Shown here in pieces: positions 1 through 5,517 of a DNA stretch of 5,517 nucleotides. Position numbers and translations under genes: made by a program. The notes under the pieces were generated by a model. It saw only the letters and a list, made by a program, of their open reading frames with translations. It searched no databases and was not told the origin of the DNA. The stretch spans positions 1-5,517 of the forward strand of contig JAFZOC010000147.1 of assembly GCA_017550765.1 (NCBI GenBank), read 5' to 3'. The DNA is from Oscillospiraceae bacterium. Lineage in GTDB: Bacteria > Bacillota_A > Clostridia > Oscillospirales > Oscillospiraceae. Positions within the stretch are counted from its first letter, which is position 1, and every line of letters starts with the position of its first letter.

Positions 1-442
1 ACGGCTCTGGTGCGCGGTGCAGCAGGAGCCGAGCCTGGAGGAGATCCTGGCGGCGGCCAAGTCCAAGCGCTATGCCCTGGCGAGGCTGCGGCGGATGGTC
101 CTCTGCGCCTGTCTGCAGATCCCGGAGGGGCTCGCGCGACAGACGCCGCCCTATGCCCGCGTCCTGGCCTTCGACGAACGGGGGCGGGAGCTCCTGCGCC
201 GGCTGGACGGGGGCAGGCCGATCCCGGTGCTGACGAAGCCTGCCGCGGTGCGGAGCCTGGGAGAGACGGCGGAGCGGACTTTCGAGCTGGGCGCGAAGGG
301 GCACGACCTCTATGTGCTGGGCCGCGCGCTGCCGGAGACGCGCAGGCCGGGAGAGGACTGGCGCCGGAGCCCCGTGCGAGTCCAGAGGGAAGGACCGCAA
401 CAGCCGCGTTCGCCCTTGCCCACGGACAGAGGGGACGCGTGA
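1..442 (+). CDS. tmcAL: tRNA(Met) cytidine acetate ligase, C-terminal part (5' end outside window)
   Basis: This is the last 146 residues of a TmcAL (YlbM/DUF795) protein, read in the frame starting at base 2 and ending at TGA 440-442. TmcAL activates acetate with ATP and acetylates the wobble cytidine (C34) of elongator tRNA-Met in the cytoplasm, helping accurate AUG decoding; the family belongs to Bacillota. The visible part is the C-terminal tRNA-binding region. It carries the hallmark segment AKSKRYALARLRRM (fragment residues 19-32), followed by TPPYARVLAFDERG (44-57) and PIPVLTK (68-74), all typical of the family. The N-terminal nucleotidyltransferase-like domain with the ATP site lies off the left edge. 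The GTG at 17 could be mistaken for a start, but the frame is open to the window edge and the residues before it (RLWCAV) fit the family, so the gene is partial. The last 20 or so residues are rich in Pro, Arg and Gln and look unconserved. It converges on the lipoprotein gene at 634-1770. Confidence 0.88.
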   Translation, partial: RLWCAVQQEPSLEEILAAAKSKRYALARLRRMVLCACLQIPEGLARQTPPYARVLAFDERGRELLRRLDGGRPIPVLTKPAAVRSLGETAERTFELGAKGHDLYVLGRALPETRRPGEDWRRSPVRVQREGPQQPRSPLPTDRGDA

Positions 443-549
443 GACGCCGAGGATGGTACGGGATGAAGAGCGGACTTGCACAGGCCCGTCCCGTCAACGG
501 CGGTCCTTCTCACGGCTGAGACCTGTCCCGAGCGACATGTCCCGGGGAT

Positions 550-587
550 AAAGGAACGACAGCTCCCGCAGGAGCTGTCGTTCCTTT
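550..587. terminator. Perfect 17-bp hairpin, probable bidirectional intrinsic terminator
   Basis: Bases 550-566 (AAAGGAACGACAGCTCC) are the exact reverse complement of 571-587, separated by a 4-base loop CGCA (567-570). The stem begins with A residues and ends with T residues, so each strand finishes in a short T-rich tail: TTCCTTTTG reading right, and TTCCTTTAT reading left. The hairpin sits 107 bases after the tmcAL stop and 46 bases after the lipoprotein stop, between two convergent genes. A shared terminator is therefore the natural reading. The T tracts are short and interrupted, so termination strength is uncertain. Confidence 0.85.
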
Positions 588-633
588 TGCCATATCGCGT
601 CCCGCGCCGGGCCGACGTGCCGCCCGTGCGGCC

Positions 634-1770
634 TCACAGCGGCTCGGGGAAGAGGTCCGCGTAGCGGAGCGTGCCGCGGCAGGGGGGATAGGAGGAGATG
701 TCCCAGCGATAGCGGCCCCACATGGTCTCGTCGGCCTGGAGGAAGCCGCTCTCCATCCCTTCCAGGGAACAGAGGGTGACGTCCACATGATAGTAGGCGC
801 CGTCTATCTGGACGATGTTCCAGCAGCAGCTGTGCCAGTCCCGCTGGCCGTAGACGATCTGGCAGGGGACGGACAGCTGGCGGCAGAGCTCCACATAGGC
901 CAGGGCGATGCCCTCGCTGTTGGCCTCGCCCAGGATCAGCGCGGAATAGATATCGCTGGGCCCGGCGGAGCTGTAGCGGGTCCCCTCCGCGAGGAGCTCG
1001 CAGGCGCGCAGGGCCCGCAGCGCGGGGGCCTCGGGCAGATCCTCCGTCTGGGCGAAGGGACGCAGCTCCTGGATCGCGGAGCGGCGGATCAGGAACTCCT
1101 CCTCGGTCATGCCGTAGTTGAAGTTGATCTCGTAGAGCCGCTGCATGCCGGTGCCGCTGAGCATGTTCACCGTGACCCGGGGCTCCTTGGGGGCCAGGAC
1201 CGGGTCCTCCCGATAGACGCGGCTGGCCAGACTGTCCACATCCTCGGCGGTGATGCGGCTGCGGTCGATCAGCACCACCAGGCGGCTGTCGCCCCGGGCG
1301 ATGGCGGCGTAGAGCTGCTCCTCCAGCCCGGTGGAGAACTGCAGATGGACGATCTGATCGCGCTCCAGGCCGGCCTCGGTATAGCTGATGCTGATGGTCG
1401 CCTCGTTGTGGGAGACGATCTTGCTCAGCTCGTAGGAGATGTTCTCCACGCAGTAGGCATAGAGGGCGTCCTGGGTGCGCACCTGCCAGCAGACGCTGGC
1501 GATATCGGCGTTGATGTCCCCGGTGTAGGCCGTGTCGAAGATCACATGGCCCCCCGGCGCGCCCGCGTCGATCAGGGCGGTCAGCGCGCCTCGGAGCTCG
1601 TCCATGTCGTGCACGGTGACGCTGTCCTCCGCGACGGCCTTCTCGGCGGCCGGCGGCTCATAGTCGGTGACGGAGAGATACTCCTTGTCATACAGGTCCG
1701 CCAGCTGCCCGCAGCCGCACAGGAGCAGGGCGCTGCAGACCAGCAGCAGGGCGATGAGGGTCCTTTTCAT
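634..1770 (-). CDS. Secreted lipoprotein with a degenerate transglutaminase-like domain
   Basis: This 378-residue protein has a lipoprotein signal peptide: MKR, a hydrophobic stretch (about residues 4-17), then LCGC with the lipidated Cys at about 20. It is thus expected to be exported and anchored on the outer face of the membrane. Residues about 30-240 are an extracellular region I do not recognise. Residues about 260-345 resemble the transglutaminase-like core: ANSEGIALAY (283-292), then CWNIVQIDGAYYHVDVT (316-332). In active members the first motif carries the nucleophilic Cys and the second reads His-Ala-Trp-Asn. Here Ser285 replaces the Cys and Cys315 sits where His is expected; a His lies two residues earlier (313), and Asp330 is kept. 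Peptide crosslinking or protease activity is therefore doubtful, and a binding role is more likely. I chose ATG 1770 because AGGTGA lies 5 bases upstream; a GTG at 1779 would add three residues. It is the last gene of the operon, followed by the hairpin at 550-587. Confidence 0.82.
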   Translation of the reverse strand: MKRTLIALLLVCSALLLCGCGQLADLYDKEYLSVTDYEPPAAEKAVAEDSVTVHDMDELRGALTALIDAGAPGGHVIFDTAYTGDINADIASVCWQVRTQDALYAYCVENISYELSKIVSHNEATISISYTEAGLERDQIVHLQFSTGLEEQLYAAIARGDSRLVVLIDRSRITAEDVDSLASRVYREDPVLAPKEPRVTVNMLSGTGMQRLYEINFNYGMTEEEFLIRRSAIQELRPFAQTEDLPEAPALRALRACELLAEGTRYSSAGPSDIYSALILGEANSEGIALAYVELCRQLSVPCQIVYGQRDWHSCCWNIVQIDGAYYHVDVTLCSLEGMESGFLQADETMWGRYRWDISSYPPCRGTLRYADLFPEPL

Positions 1771-1775
1771 GGGCT

Positions 1776-1781
1776 TCACCT
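1776..1781 (-). promoter_or_regulatory. Ribosome binding site of the lipoprotein gene, containing the yitT stop codon
   Basis: On the - strand the sequence reads AGGTGA-AGCCC-ATG. The AGGTGA is a near-consensus Shine-Dalgarno element with 5-base spacing to the ATG at 1770. The same bases hold the last Arg codon (AGG) and the TGA stop of the YitT-family gene. This favours ATG 1770 over the overlapping GTG at 1779 as the start, and suggests translational coupling, because the ribosome ending yitT sits directly on the next gene's start signal. Confidence 0.6.
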
Positions 1782-2663
1782 GATCTCAGAGATGTTCTCG
1801 AAGCCCCGGCCGAAGACGTTCTTGGCGTCGGTGACGATGACGAAGGCGTTCTCGTCCGTGGCGCGGATGGTGCGGCGCAGTTCCGGGATCTGATGGCGCT
1901 TCACCACGCAGAGGATCACCTGCTCCTTCTCCCCGGAATAGGCGCCCTGGCCCTCCAGGATGGTCACGCCCCGGTGCATGTGGCCGGAGGTGATCTCCTT
2001 CACCAGATCCGAGGACTTGCGGCTGATGATGTGGCAGGTGCAGGAGTTGTCCAGACCGTAGAGCACCAGGTCGATGACCTTTGTGGTGACGAACATGGTG
2101 ATGACAGACCACATGGCGCTGTCGTAGTTGCCGACGATCATGGCGTAGACCGCGATGATGACCACATCCAGGATCAGCACCACGGTGCCGAAGTTCAGCT
2201 GGGAGAAGCGCTGGCGCAGGAGCTTGGCCACGATGTCGATGCCGCCGGTGGTGGCGCCGTAGTAGTAGACCATGCCCAGGCCCGCGCCCTTGATGACGCC
2301 GCCGATGACGCTGGCCAGCATGGGCTCCGCGGTCACCACCAGGCCCGTCAGCGCGAAGAGGTCGATGAAGGCGGAGGACAGCGCCATGCCCAGCAGGGAG
2401 CCCAGCAGGAAGTCCAGCCCGAAGTGCCGCCAGGCGATCAGGAACAGGGGGATGTTCATCAGGATCACCATCATGCCGATCGGCCAGTGGGTGAAGGCGT
2501 TGACGATCATGGCGATGCCGGTGACGCCGCCGGAGACGATATCGTTGGGGAAGAGGAAGCCCTGGAAGGCGAAGCCGAACACGGCCGAGCCCAGCACGAT
2601 CAGGAAGATCTTCCAGAGCCGCTTGCCCAGGTCCTTCCCGAAGAGGTCGCGGATCTTACGCAT
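1776..2663 (-). CDS. YitT family integral membrane protein (DUF161 + DUF2179)
   Basis: This 295-residue membrane protein has the full YitT architecture. The N-terminal part (about 15-205) has roughly six hydrophobic segments, near 18-38, 62-78, 84-106, 115-135, 158-178 and 184-202. It also shows the family's repeated glycine motif twice, GGVTGIA (45-51) and GATTGGIDI (136-144), indicating an internal duplication. The soluble C-terminal DUF2179 domain (about 225-285) shows RGVTILEGQGAYSG (231-244), IRATDENAFV (266-275) and a closing VFGRGF (283-288). The length is normal for the family and the protein looks intact. The transported substrate is unknown; B. subtilis paralogs are annotated only as membrane proteins. 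ATG 2663 is preceded by GGAGGAG at 2671-2677 (7-base spacing). The start overlaps the end of the topoisomerase A gene by 8 bases, implying co-transcription and probable coupling. A specific function cannot be assigned from sequence. Confidence 0.93.
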   Translation of the reverse strand: MRKIRDLFGKDLGKRLWKIFLIVLGSAVFGFAFQGFLFPNDIVSGGVTGIAMIVNAFTHWPIGMMVILMNIPLFLIAWRHFGLDFLLGSLLGMALSSAFIDLFALTGLVVTAEPMLASVIGGVIKGAGLGMVYYYGATTGGIDIVAKLLRQRFSQLNFGTVVLILDVVIIAVYAMIVGNYDSAMWSVITMFVTTKVIDLVLYGLDNSCTCHIISRKSSDLVKEITSGHMHRGVTILEGQGAYSGEKEQVILCVVKRHQIPELRRTIRATDENAFVIVTDAKNVFGRGFENISEIR

Positions 2664-4908
2664 CGTTCATCTCCTCCAATAGCGAGACTTGTTCCTCGCC
2701 CCGGTCCTTCGGCTTGAGAAGGGCGCCGGCGGCGGGCAGGGAGCGCACCCGGTAGCGGCTGACCTCCAGGATCGCCGTATCCGCCAGGAAAGCGGCGCGC
2801 ACCAGTTCTTTCCGGGCCTTCAGCGCCATCACGCCCACGCCCTGGCTGGAGCGGCTGGACTTGGGCTGCAGCAGGGACGTGTGGAACACCAGGCAGCGGC
2901 CGTCGCTGGCCTCCACGGCCACGTCCGTCTCCTCCCGCAGCTGCAGCACCGAGCGCAGGGGGCTCTTGTCCGAGTAGGCGCCCACCAGCTTGCGCCGGTT
3001 GGTCTTGGTCTCGTAGGCGGACAGCTCGATGCGGGCGACCTTGCCGTTGGCGAAGAAGAACAGCAGGTGTCCCCGGTAGTCGCCGGGATCGATCATGGCG
3101 AAGACATTCTCGCCCTCGTCCATCTGGAGCTTCGCCGGCAGATAGACGCCCAGGGCGGAGGCCTTGCCGTCCTCGAAGTCGGAGACGCGGCACTTGTACA
3201 TCTGCTGCCGGTCGGAGAGGAACAGCAGCTCCCGCCGGTTGGAGGACTCGAAGGAGCACAGCAGCCCGTCGCCCTCCTTATACTTCTGCTCGCCGCTCAT
3301 GCGCAGAGACTGGGCGCCGATCTTCTTGAAATAGCCCTCCCGGGAGAGGAAGAGGGTCACCGGGTAGTCCTCCACGGCCTCTTCCTCGTCGTAGGGCTCG
3401 ATCTCGTGGGCGTAGACGATGGTGCTGCGCCGCTGGGTGGGGTACTTTTTGACGATCTGCCGGAGCTCGTCGACCACGATCTTCCGGAGCTTCCGCCGGT
3501 CGTTCAGGGTGCTCTCCAGCTCCCGGATCTCCTTCTCCAGGGCCTCGGTCTCGGCGGTGCGCTTGAGGATGTGCTCGCGGTTGATGTTCCGCAGCCTGAT
3601 CTCCGCCACGAACTCCGCCTGGACCTGGTCGATGCCGAAGCCCATCATCAGGTTGGGCACCACGTCGGCCTCCCGCTCGGTCCCGCGGATGATGGCGATG
3701 GCCCTGTCGATGTCCAGCAGGATCTGTTCCAGACCGCGCAGCAGGTGGAGCTTCTCCTTCTTGCCGCACAGCTCCGCGTACACCCGCCGGCGGACGCACT
3801 CGATGCGCCAGGCGCTCCACTCCTCCAGGATCTCGCCCACGCCCATGACCCGGGGGTCGCCGGCCACCAGGATGTTGAAGTTGCAGGCGAAGGAGTCCTG
3901 CAGGGTGGTGAGCTTGAAGAGCTTCTGCATGAGCTTCTCGGGATCTGCGCCGCGCTTGAGGTCGATCGCCAGGCGCAGACCGCTCAGATCCGTCTCGTCG
4001 CGCATGTCGGAGATCTCCCGGACCCGGCCGGCTTTGATGAGCTCGGCCACCTTGTCCAGGACCGCCTCGACGGTGGTGGTGTAGGGGATCTCGAAGATCT
4101 CGATGATGTTCTCTTTGGCCAGATACCGCCACTTGGCCCGCAGTTCCACCTTGCCCCGGCCGGTGCGGTAGATCTTCTCCATCTCGGCCCGGTCGTAGAC
4201 GATCTCGCCGCCGGTGGGGAAGTCCGGGGCGGGCAGGGTGGACAGCAGGTCGTGGGAGGGGTCCCGCAGATAGGCGATGGCGGTCTCGCAGACCTCGCAC
4301 AGGTCGAAGCCGCAGATGGAGCTGGCCATGCCGGCGGCGATGCCGGCGTTGTTGGAGACCAGGATGTTGGGGAAGGCGGTGGGCAGGAGCGCGGGCTCCT
4401 TCATGCTGCCGTCGGAGTTGTCCACGAAGTCCACGGTGTCCCGGTCGATGTCCCGGAAGAGCTCAGCGCAGATGGGGGCGAGCCGGGCTTCGGTGTAGCG
4501 GGAGGCGGCGTAGGACATGTCCCGGGACCAGACCTTGCCGAAGTTGCCCTTGGAGTCCACGAAGGGCGTGAGCAGGGCCTCGTAGCCTGCGGAAAGGCGG
4601 ACCATGGTCTCGTAGATGGCGGCGTCGCCGTGGGGGTTGAGGCGCATGGTCTGGCCCACGATGTTGGCGCTCTTGGTGCGCGGCCCGGTGAGCAGGCCCA
4701 TCTTGTACATGATGTACAGGAGCTTGCGGTGAGAGGGCTTGAAGCCGTCGATCTCCGGGATGGCCCGGGAGACGATCACCGACATGGCGTAGGGCATGAA
4801 GTTCTGCTCCAGGGTCTCGGTGATGGGCTGCTCCTTCACCTCGGCCCGCAGGCCCAGGACCTTGGAGCTGTCCACTTTCTTCTTCTCGGGCTCTTTCTTC
4901 TTTGCCAT
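2656..4908 (-). CDS. parC: Type II DNA topoisomerase subunit A (topoisomerase IV/gyrase-like, divergent clostridial type)
   Basis: This complete 750-residue A subunit of an ATP-dependent type II topoisomerase cuts and rejoins DNA to relax supercoils or unlink chromosomes. After a Lys-rich N-terminus (1-18) come the winged-helix DNA-cleavage domain (about 30-200), with KPSHRK (57-62), NPHGDAAIYE (91-100) and the catalytic Arg137-Tyr138 in SRYTEARL; the tower domain (about 200-340); and the long coiled-coil arm and C-gate (about 360-495). A C-terminal region (about 512-735) fits the beta-pinwheel DNA-wrapping domain. No canonical gyrase box (QRRGGKG) is visible; the nearest glycine-containing segment is SSQGVGVMAL (687-696). 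This points to a relaxing or decatenating enzyme rather than a true gyrase, so the parC symbol is provisional. Oddities are HPHGD changed to NPHGD, Ala96 at the quinolone-contact serine position, and ICGFD (198-202) where IPPHN is usual. ATG 4908 has AAGGAGG at 4915-4921 (6-base spacing), 15 bases after the partner B gene. Confidence 0.93.
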   Translation of the reverse strand: MAKKKEPEKKKVDSSKVLGLRAEVKEQPITETLEQNFMPYAMSVIVSRAIPEIDGFKPSHRKLLYIMYKMGLLTGPRTKSANIVGQTMRLNPHGDAAIYETMVRLSAGYEALLTPFVDSKGNFGKVWSRDMSYAASRYTEARLAPICAELFRDIDRDTVDFVDNSDGSMKEPALLPTAFPNILVSNNAGIAAGMASSICGFDLCEVCETAIAYLRDPSHDLLSTLPAPDFPTGGEIVYDRAEMEKIYRTGRGKVELRAKWRYLAKENIIEIFEIPYTTTVEAVLDKVAELIKAGRVREISDMRDETDLSGLRLAIDLKRGADPEKLMQKLFKLTTLQDSFACNFNILVAGDPRVMGVGEILEEWSAWRIECVRRRVYAELCGKKEKLHLLRGLEQILLDIDRAIAIIRGTEREADVVPNLMMGFGIDQVQAEFVAEIRLRNINREHILKRTAETEALEKEIRELESTLNDRRKLRKIVVDELRQIVKKYPTQRRSTIVYAHEIEPYDEEEAVEDYPVTLFLSREGYFKKIGAQSLRMSGEQKYKEGDGLLCSFESSNRRELLFLSDRQQMYKCRVSDFEDGKASALGVYLPAKLQMDEGENVFAMIDPGDYRGHLLFFFANGKVARIELSAYETKTNRRKLVGAYSDKSPLRSVLQLREETDVAVEASDGRCLVFHTSLLQPKSSRSSQGVGVMALKARKELVRAAFLADTAILEVSRYRVRSLPAAGALLKPKDRGEEQVSLLEEMNDA

Positions 4909-4923
4909 AGACAGCCTCCTTCC

Positions 4924-5517
4924 TCAGCTCAGATCCGCCAGATCCAGATAGTCGGCGCCGCAGGCCGCGATGTGCTCCTTGCGCCCCTCCAGATCGTCCC
5001 CCAGCAGCAGGTCGAAGACCTGGGACATGCGCTCTGCGTCCTCGGGCATGACCCGGATGAGGCGCCGGGTGGCCGGGTCCATGGTGGTCAGCCACATCAT
5101 CTCCGGGTCGTTCTCGCCCAGACCTTTGCTGCGGCTGATGCTGGGCCTGGCGCCCTTGAGCCCGGCCAGGATCTCCGCCTTCTCCCGCTCGGACCAGGCG
5201 AACCAGGTCTTGTCTTTGGCCCGGATCTCGTACAGGGGGCTCTCGGCGATGTAGACGTAGCCCTCCCGGATCAGGGTGGGGGCCAGGCGGTAGAGCATGG
5301 TGAGGATCAGGGTGCGGATGTGGTAGCCGTCCACGTCGGCGTCGGTGCAGATCACGATCTTGTTCCAGCGCAGATCGCTGAGATCGAAGCTGCTGAGATC
5401 CTTGGTGTGCTTGTCTTTGACCTCCACGCCGCAGCCCAGGACCTTCATGAGGTCGGTGATGATCTCGCTTTTGAAGATCCGGCCGTAGTCGGCCTTCAGG
5501 CAGTTGAGGATCTTGCC
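4924..5517 (-). CDS. parE: Type II DNA topoisomerase subunit B, C-terminal 197 residues (5' end outside window)
   Basis: The frame is open to the right edge and ends at TGA 4924-4926. The visible 197 residues are the second part of the TOPRIM domain and the C-terminus of a GyrB/ParE-type ATPase subunit. The fragment begins GKILN, the segment that follows the PLRGK motif in this family. It has the metal-binding motif TDADVDGYHIRTL (fragment residues 58-70, acidic residues D59, D61 and D63), then EGYVYIAESPLYEI (85-98), KGLGE (131-135) and TTMDPATRR (144-152). These residues bind the Mg2+ ions that work with the partner's tyrosine in DNA cleavage. The N-terminal GHKL ATPase and transducer domains are outside the window. 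An internal Met at 5448 is not the start, because conserved residues precede it. Adjacency to the A subunit with a 15-base gap shows they form one enzyme. Whether it is gyrase or topoisomerase IV cannot be settled from this fragment; the parE symbol follows the partner. Confidence 0.93.
   Translation of the reverse strand, partial: GKILNCLKADYGRIFKSEIITDLMKVLGCGVEVKDKHTKDLSSFDLSDLRWNKIVICTDADVDGYHIRTLILTMLYRLAPTLIREGYVYIAESPLYEIRAKDKTWFAWSEREKAEILAGLKGARPSISRSKGLGENDPEMMWLTTMDPATRRLIRVMPEDAERMSQVFDLLLGDDLEGRKEHIAACGADYLDLADLS

Noticed and set aside
10..519. Open frame of 169 codons overlapping tmcAL in a different + frame
   Set aside because: The product is Gly/Ala/Arg-rich low complexity, while the frame starting at base 2 matches TmcAL motifs.
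524..545. Short direct repeat TGTCCCG (524-530 and 539-545)
   Set aside because: Seven bases repeated once at 15-base spacing is within chance for GC-rich sequence, and it is far from any promoter or start that it could regulate.
443..633. Possible small genes or an RNA gene in the convergent intergenic region
   Set aside because: The short frames here run through the terminator hairpin or into neighbouring genes and none has a convincing ribosome binding site. Apart from the hairpin I saw no RNA fold.
1777..1779. GTG at 1779 as start of the lipoprotein gene
   Set aside because: It would add only three residues (M-K-P) and use a weaker codon without a Shine-Dalgarno element of its own, whereas ATG 1770 has AGGTGA at 5-base spacing and gives a standard MKR signal peptide start.
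787..1893. Long + strand open frame (368 codons) opposite the lipoprotein gene
   Set aside because: It lies antisense to a gene with a clear signal peptide and family motifs. Its translation is low-complexity, rich in Gly, Ala, Asp, Val and Leu, with no recognisable domain. Such antisense frames are expected in GC-rich coding DNA.
1893..2717. + strand open frame (274 codons) opposite the YitT gene, rich in His and Asp
   Set aside because: The His/Asp richness is what arises from reading the complement of Ile/Met/Val-rich membrane codons such as ATC and ATG. The opposite strand encodes a clear YitT protein, so this is a shadow, not a metal-binding protein.
3278..4300. 340-codon - strand open frame overlapping the topoisomerase A gene in another frame
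   Set aside because: Its product is Arg, Gly, Pro and His repeats typical of an off-frame reading of GC-rich coding sequence, and the overlapping frame is unmistakably the topoisomerase.

Overview
The window is a GC-rich segment with tightly packed genes. It most likely comes from a high-GC member of the Bacillota, class Clostridia, and a gut Oscillospiraceae-type bacterium is my best guess. The evidence is the TmcAL-type tRNA acetate ligase (a Bacillota family), strong AGGAGG-type ribosome binding sites, a lipoprotein of clostridial style, and a divergent clostridial second type II topoisomerase pair. The taxonomic placement is inference.

Layout. Positions 1-442 (+ strand) hold the C-terminal end of tmcAL, which enters from the left edge. 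Positions 443-633 are a 191-base intergenic stretch between convergent genes. It contains a perfect 17-bp hairpin (550-587) that can act as a terminator for both sides. From 634 to the right edge everything is on the - strand and reads as one operon. In transcription order it holds the end of a topoisomerase IV/gyrase B subunit (5517 down to 4924), the complete partner A subunit (4908-2656), a YitT-family membrane protein (2663-1776), and a secreted lipoprotein with a transglutaminase-like domain (1770-634). The junctions are a 15-base gap, then an 8-base overlap, then a junction where the ribosome binding site of the last gene contains the stop codon of the gene before it. The four genes are therefore probably co-transcribed and partly translationally coupled. 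The operon's promoter lies beyond the right edge.

How the genes work together. The two topoisomerase subunits form one ATP-dependent type II enzyme: the B part supplies the TOPRIM metal site and the A part supplies the catalytic tyrosine. The membrane protein and lipoprotein have no obvious link to DNA topology. Their coupling suggests shared expression rather than a shared pathway.

No mobile element, CRISPR array, RNA gene or clear novel system was seen. The points most worth a second look are the lipoprotein's transglutaminase core, which lacks the usual catalytic Cys and His, and the A subunit's departures from the gyrase/topoisomerase IV consensus, including Ala at the quinolone-contact serine position.
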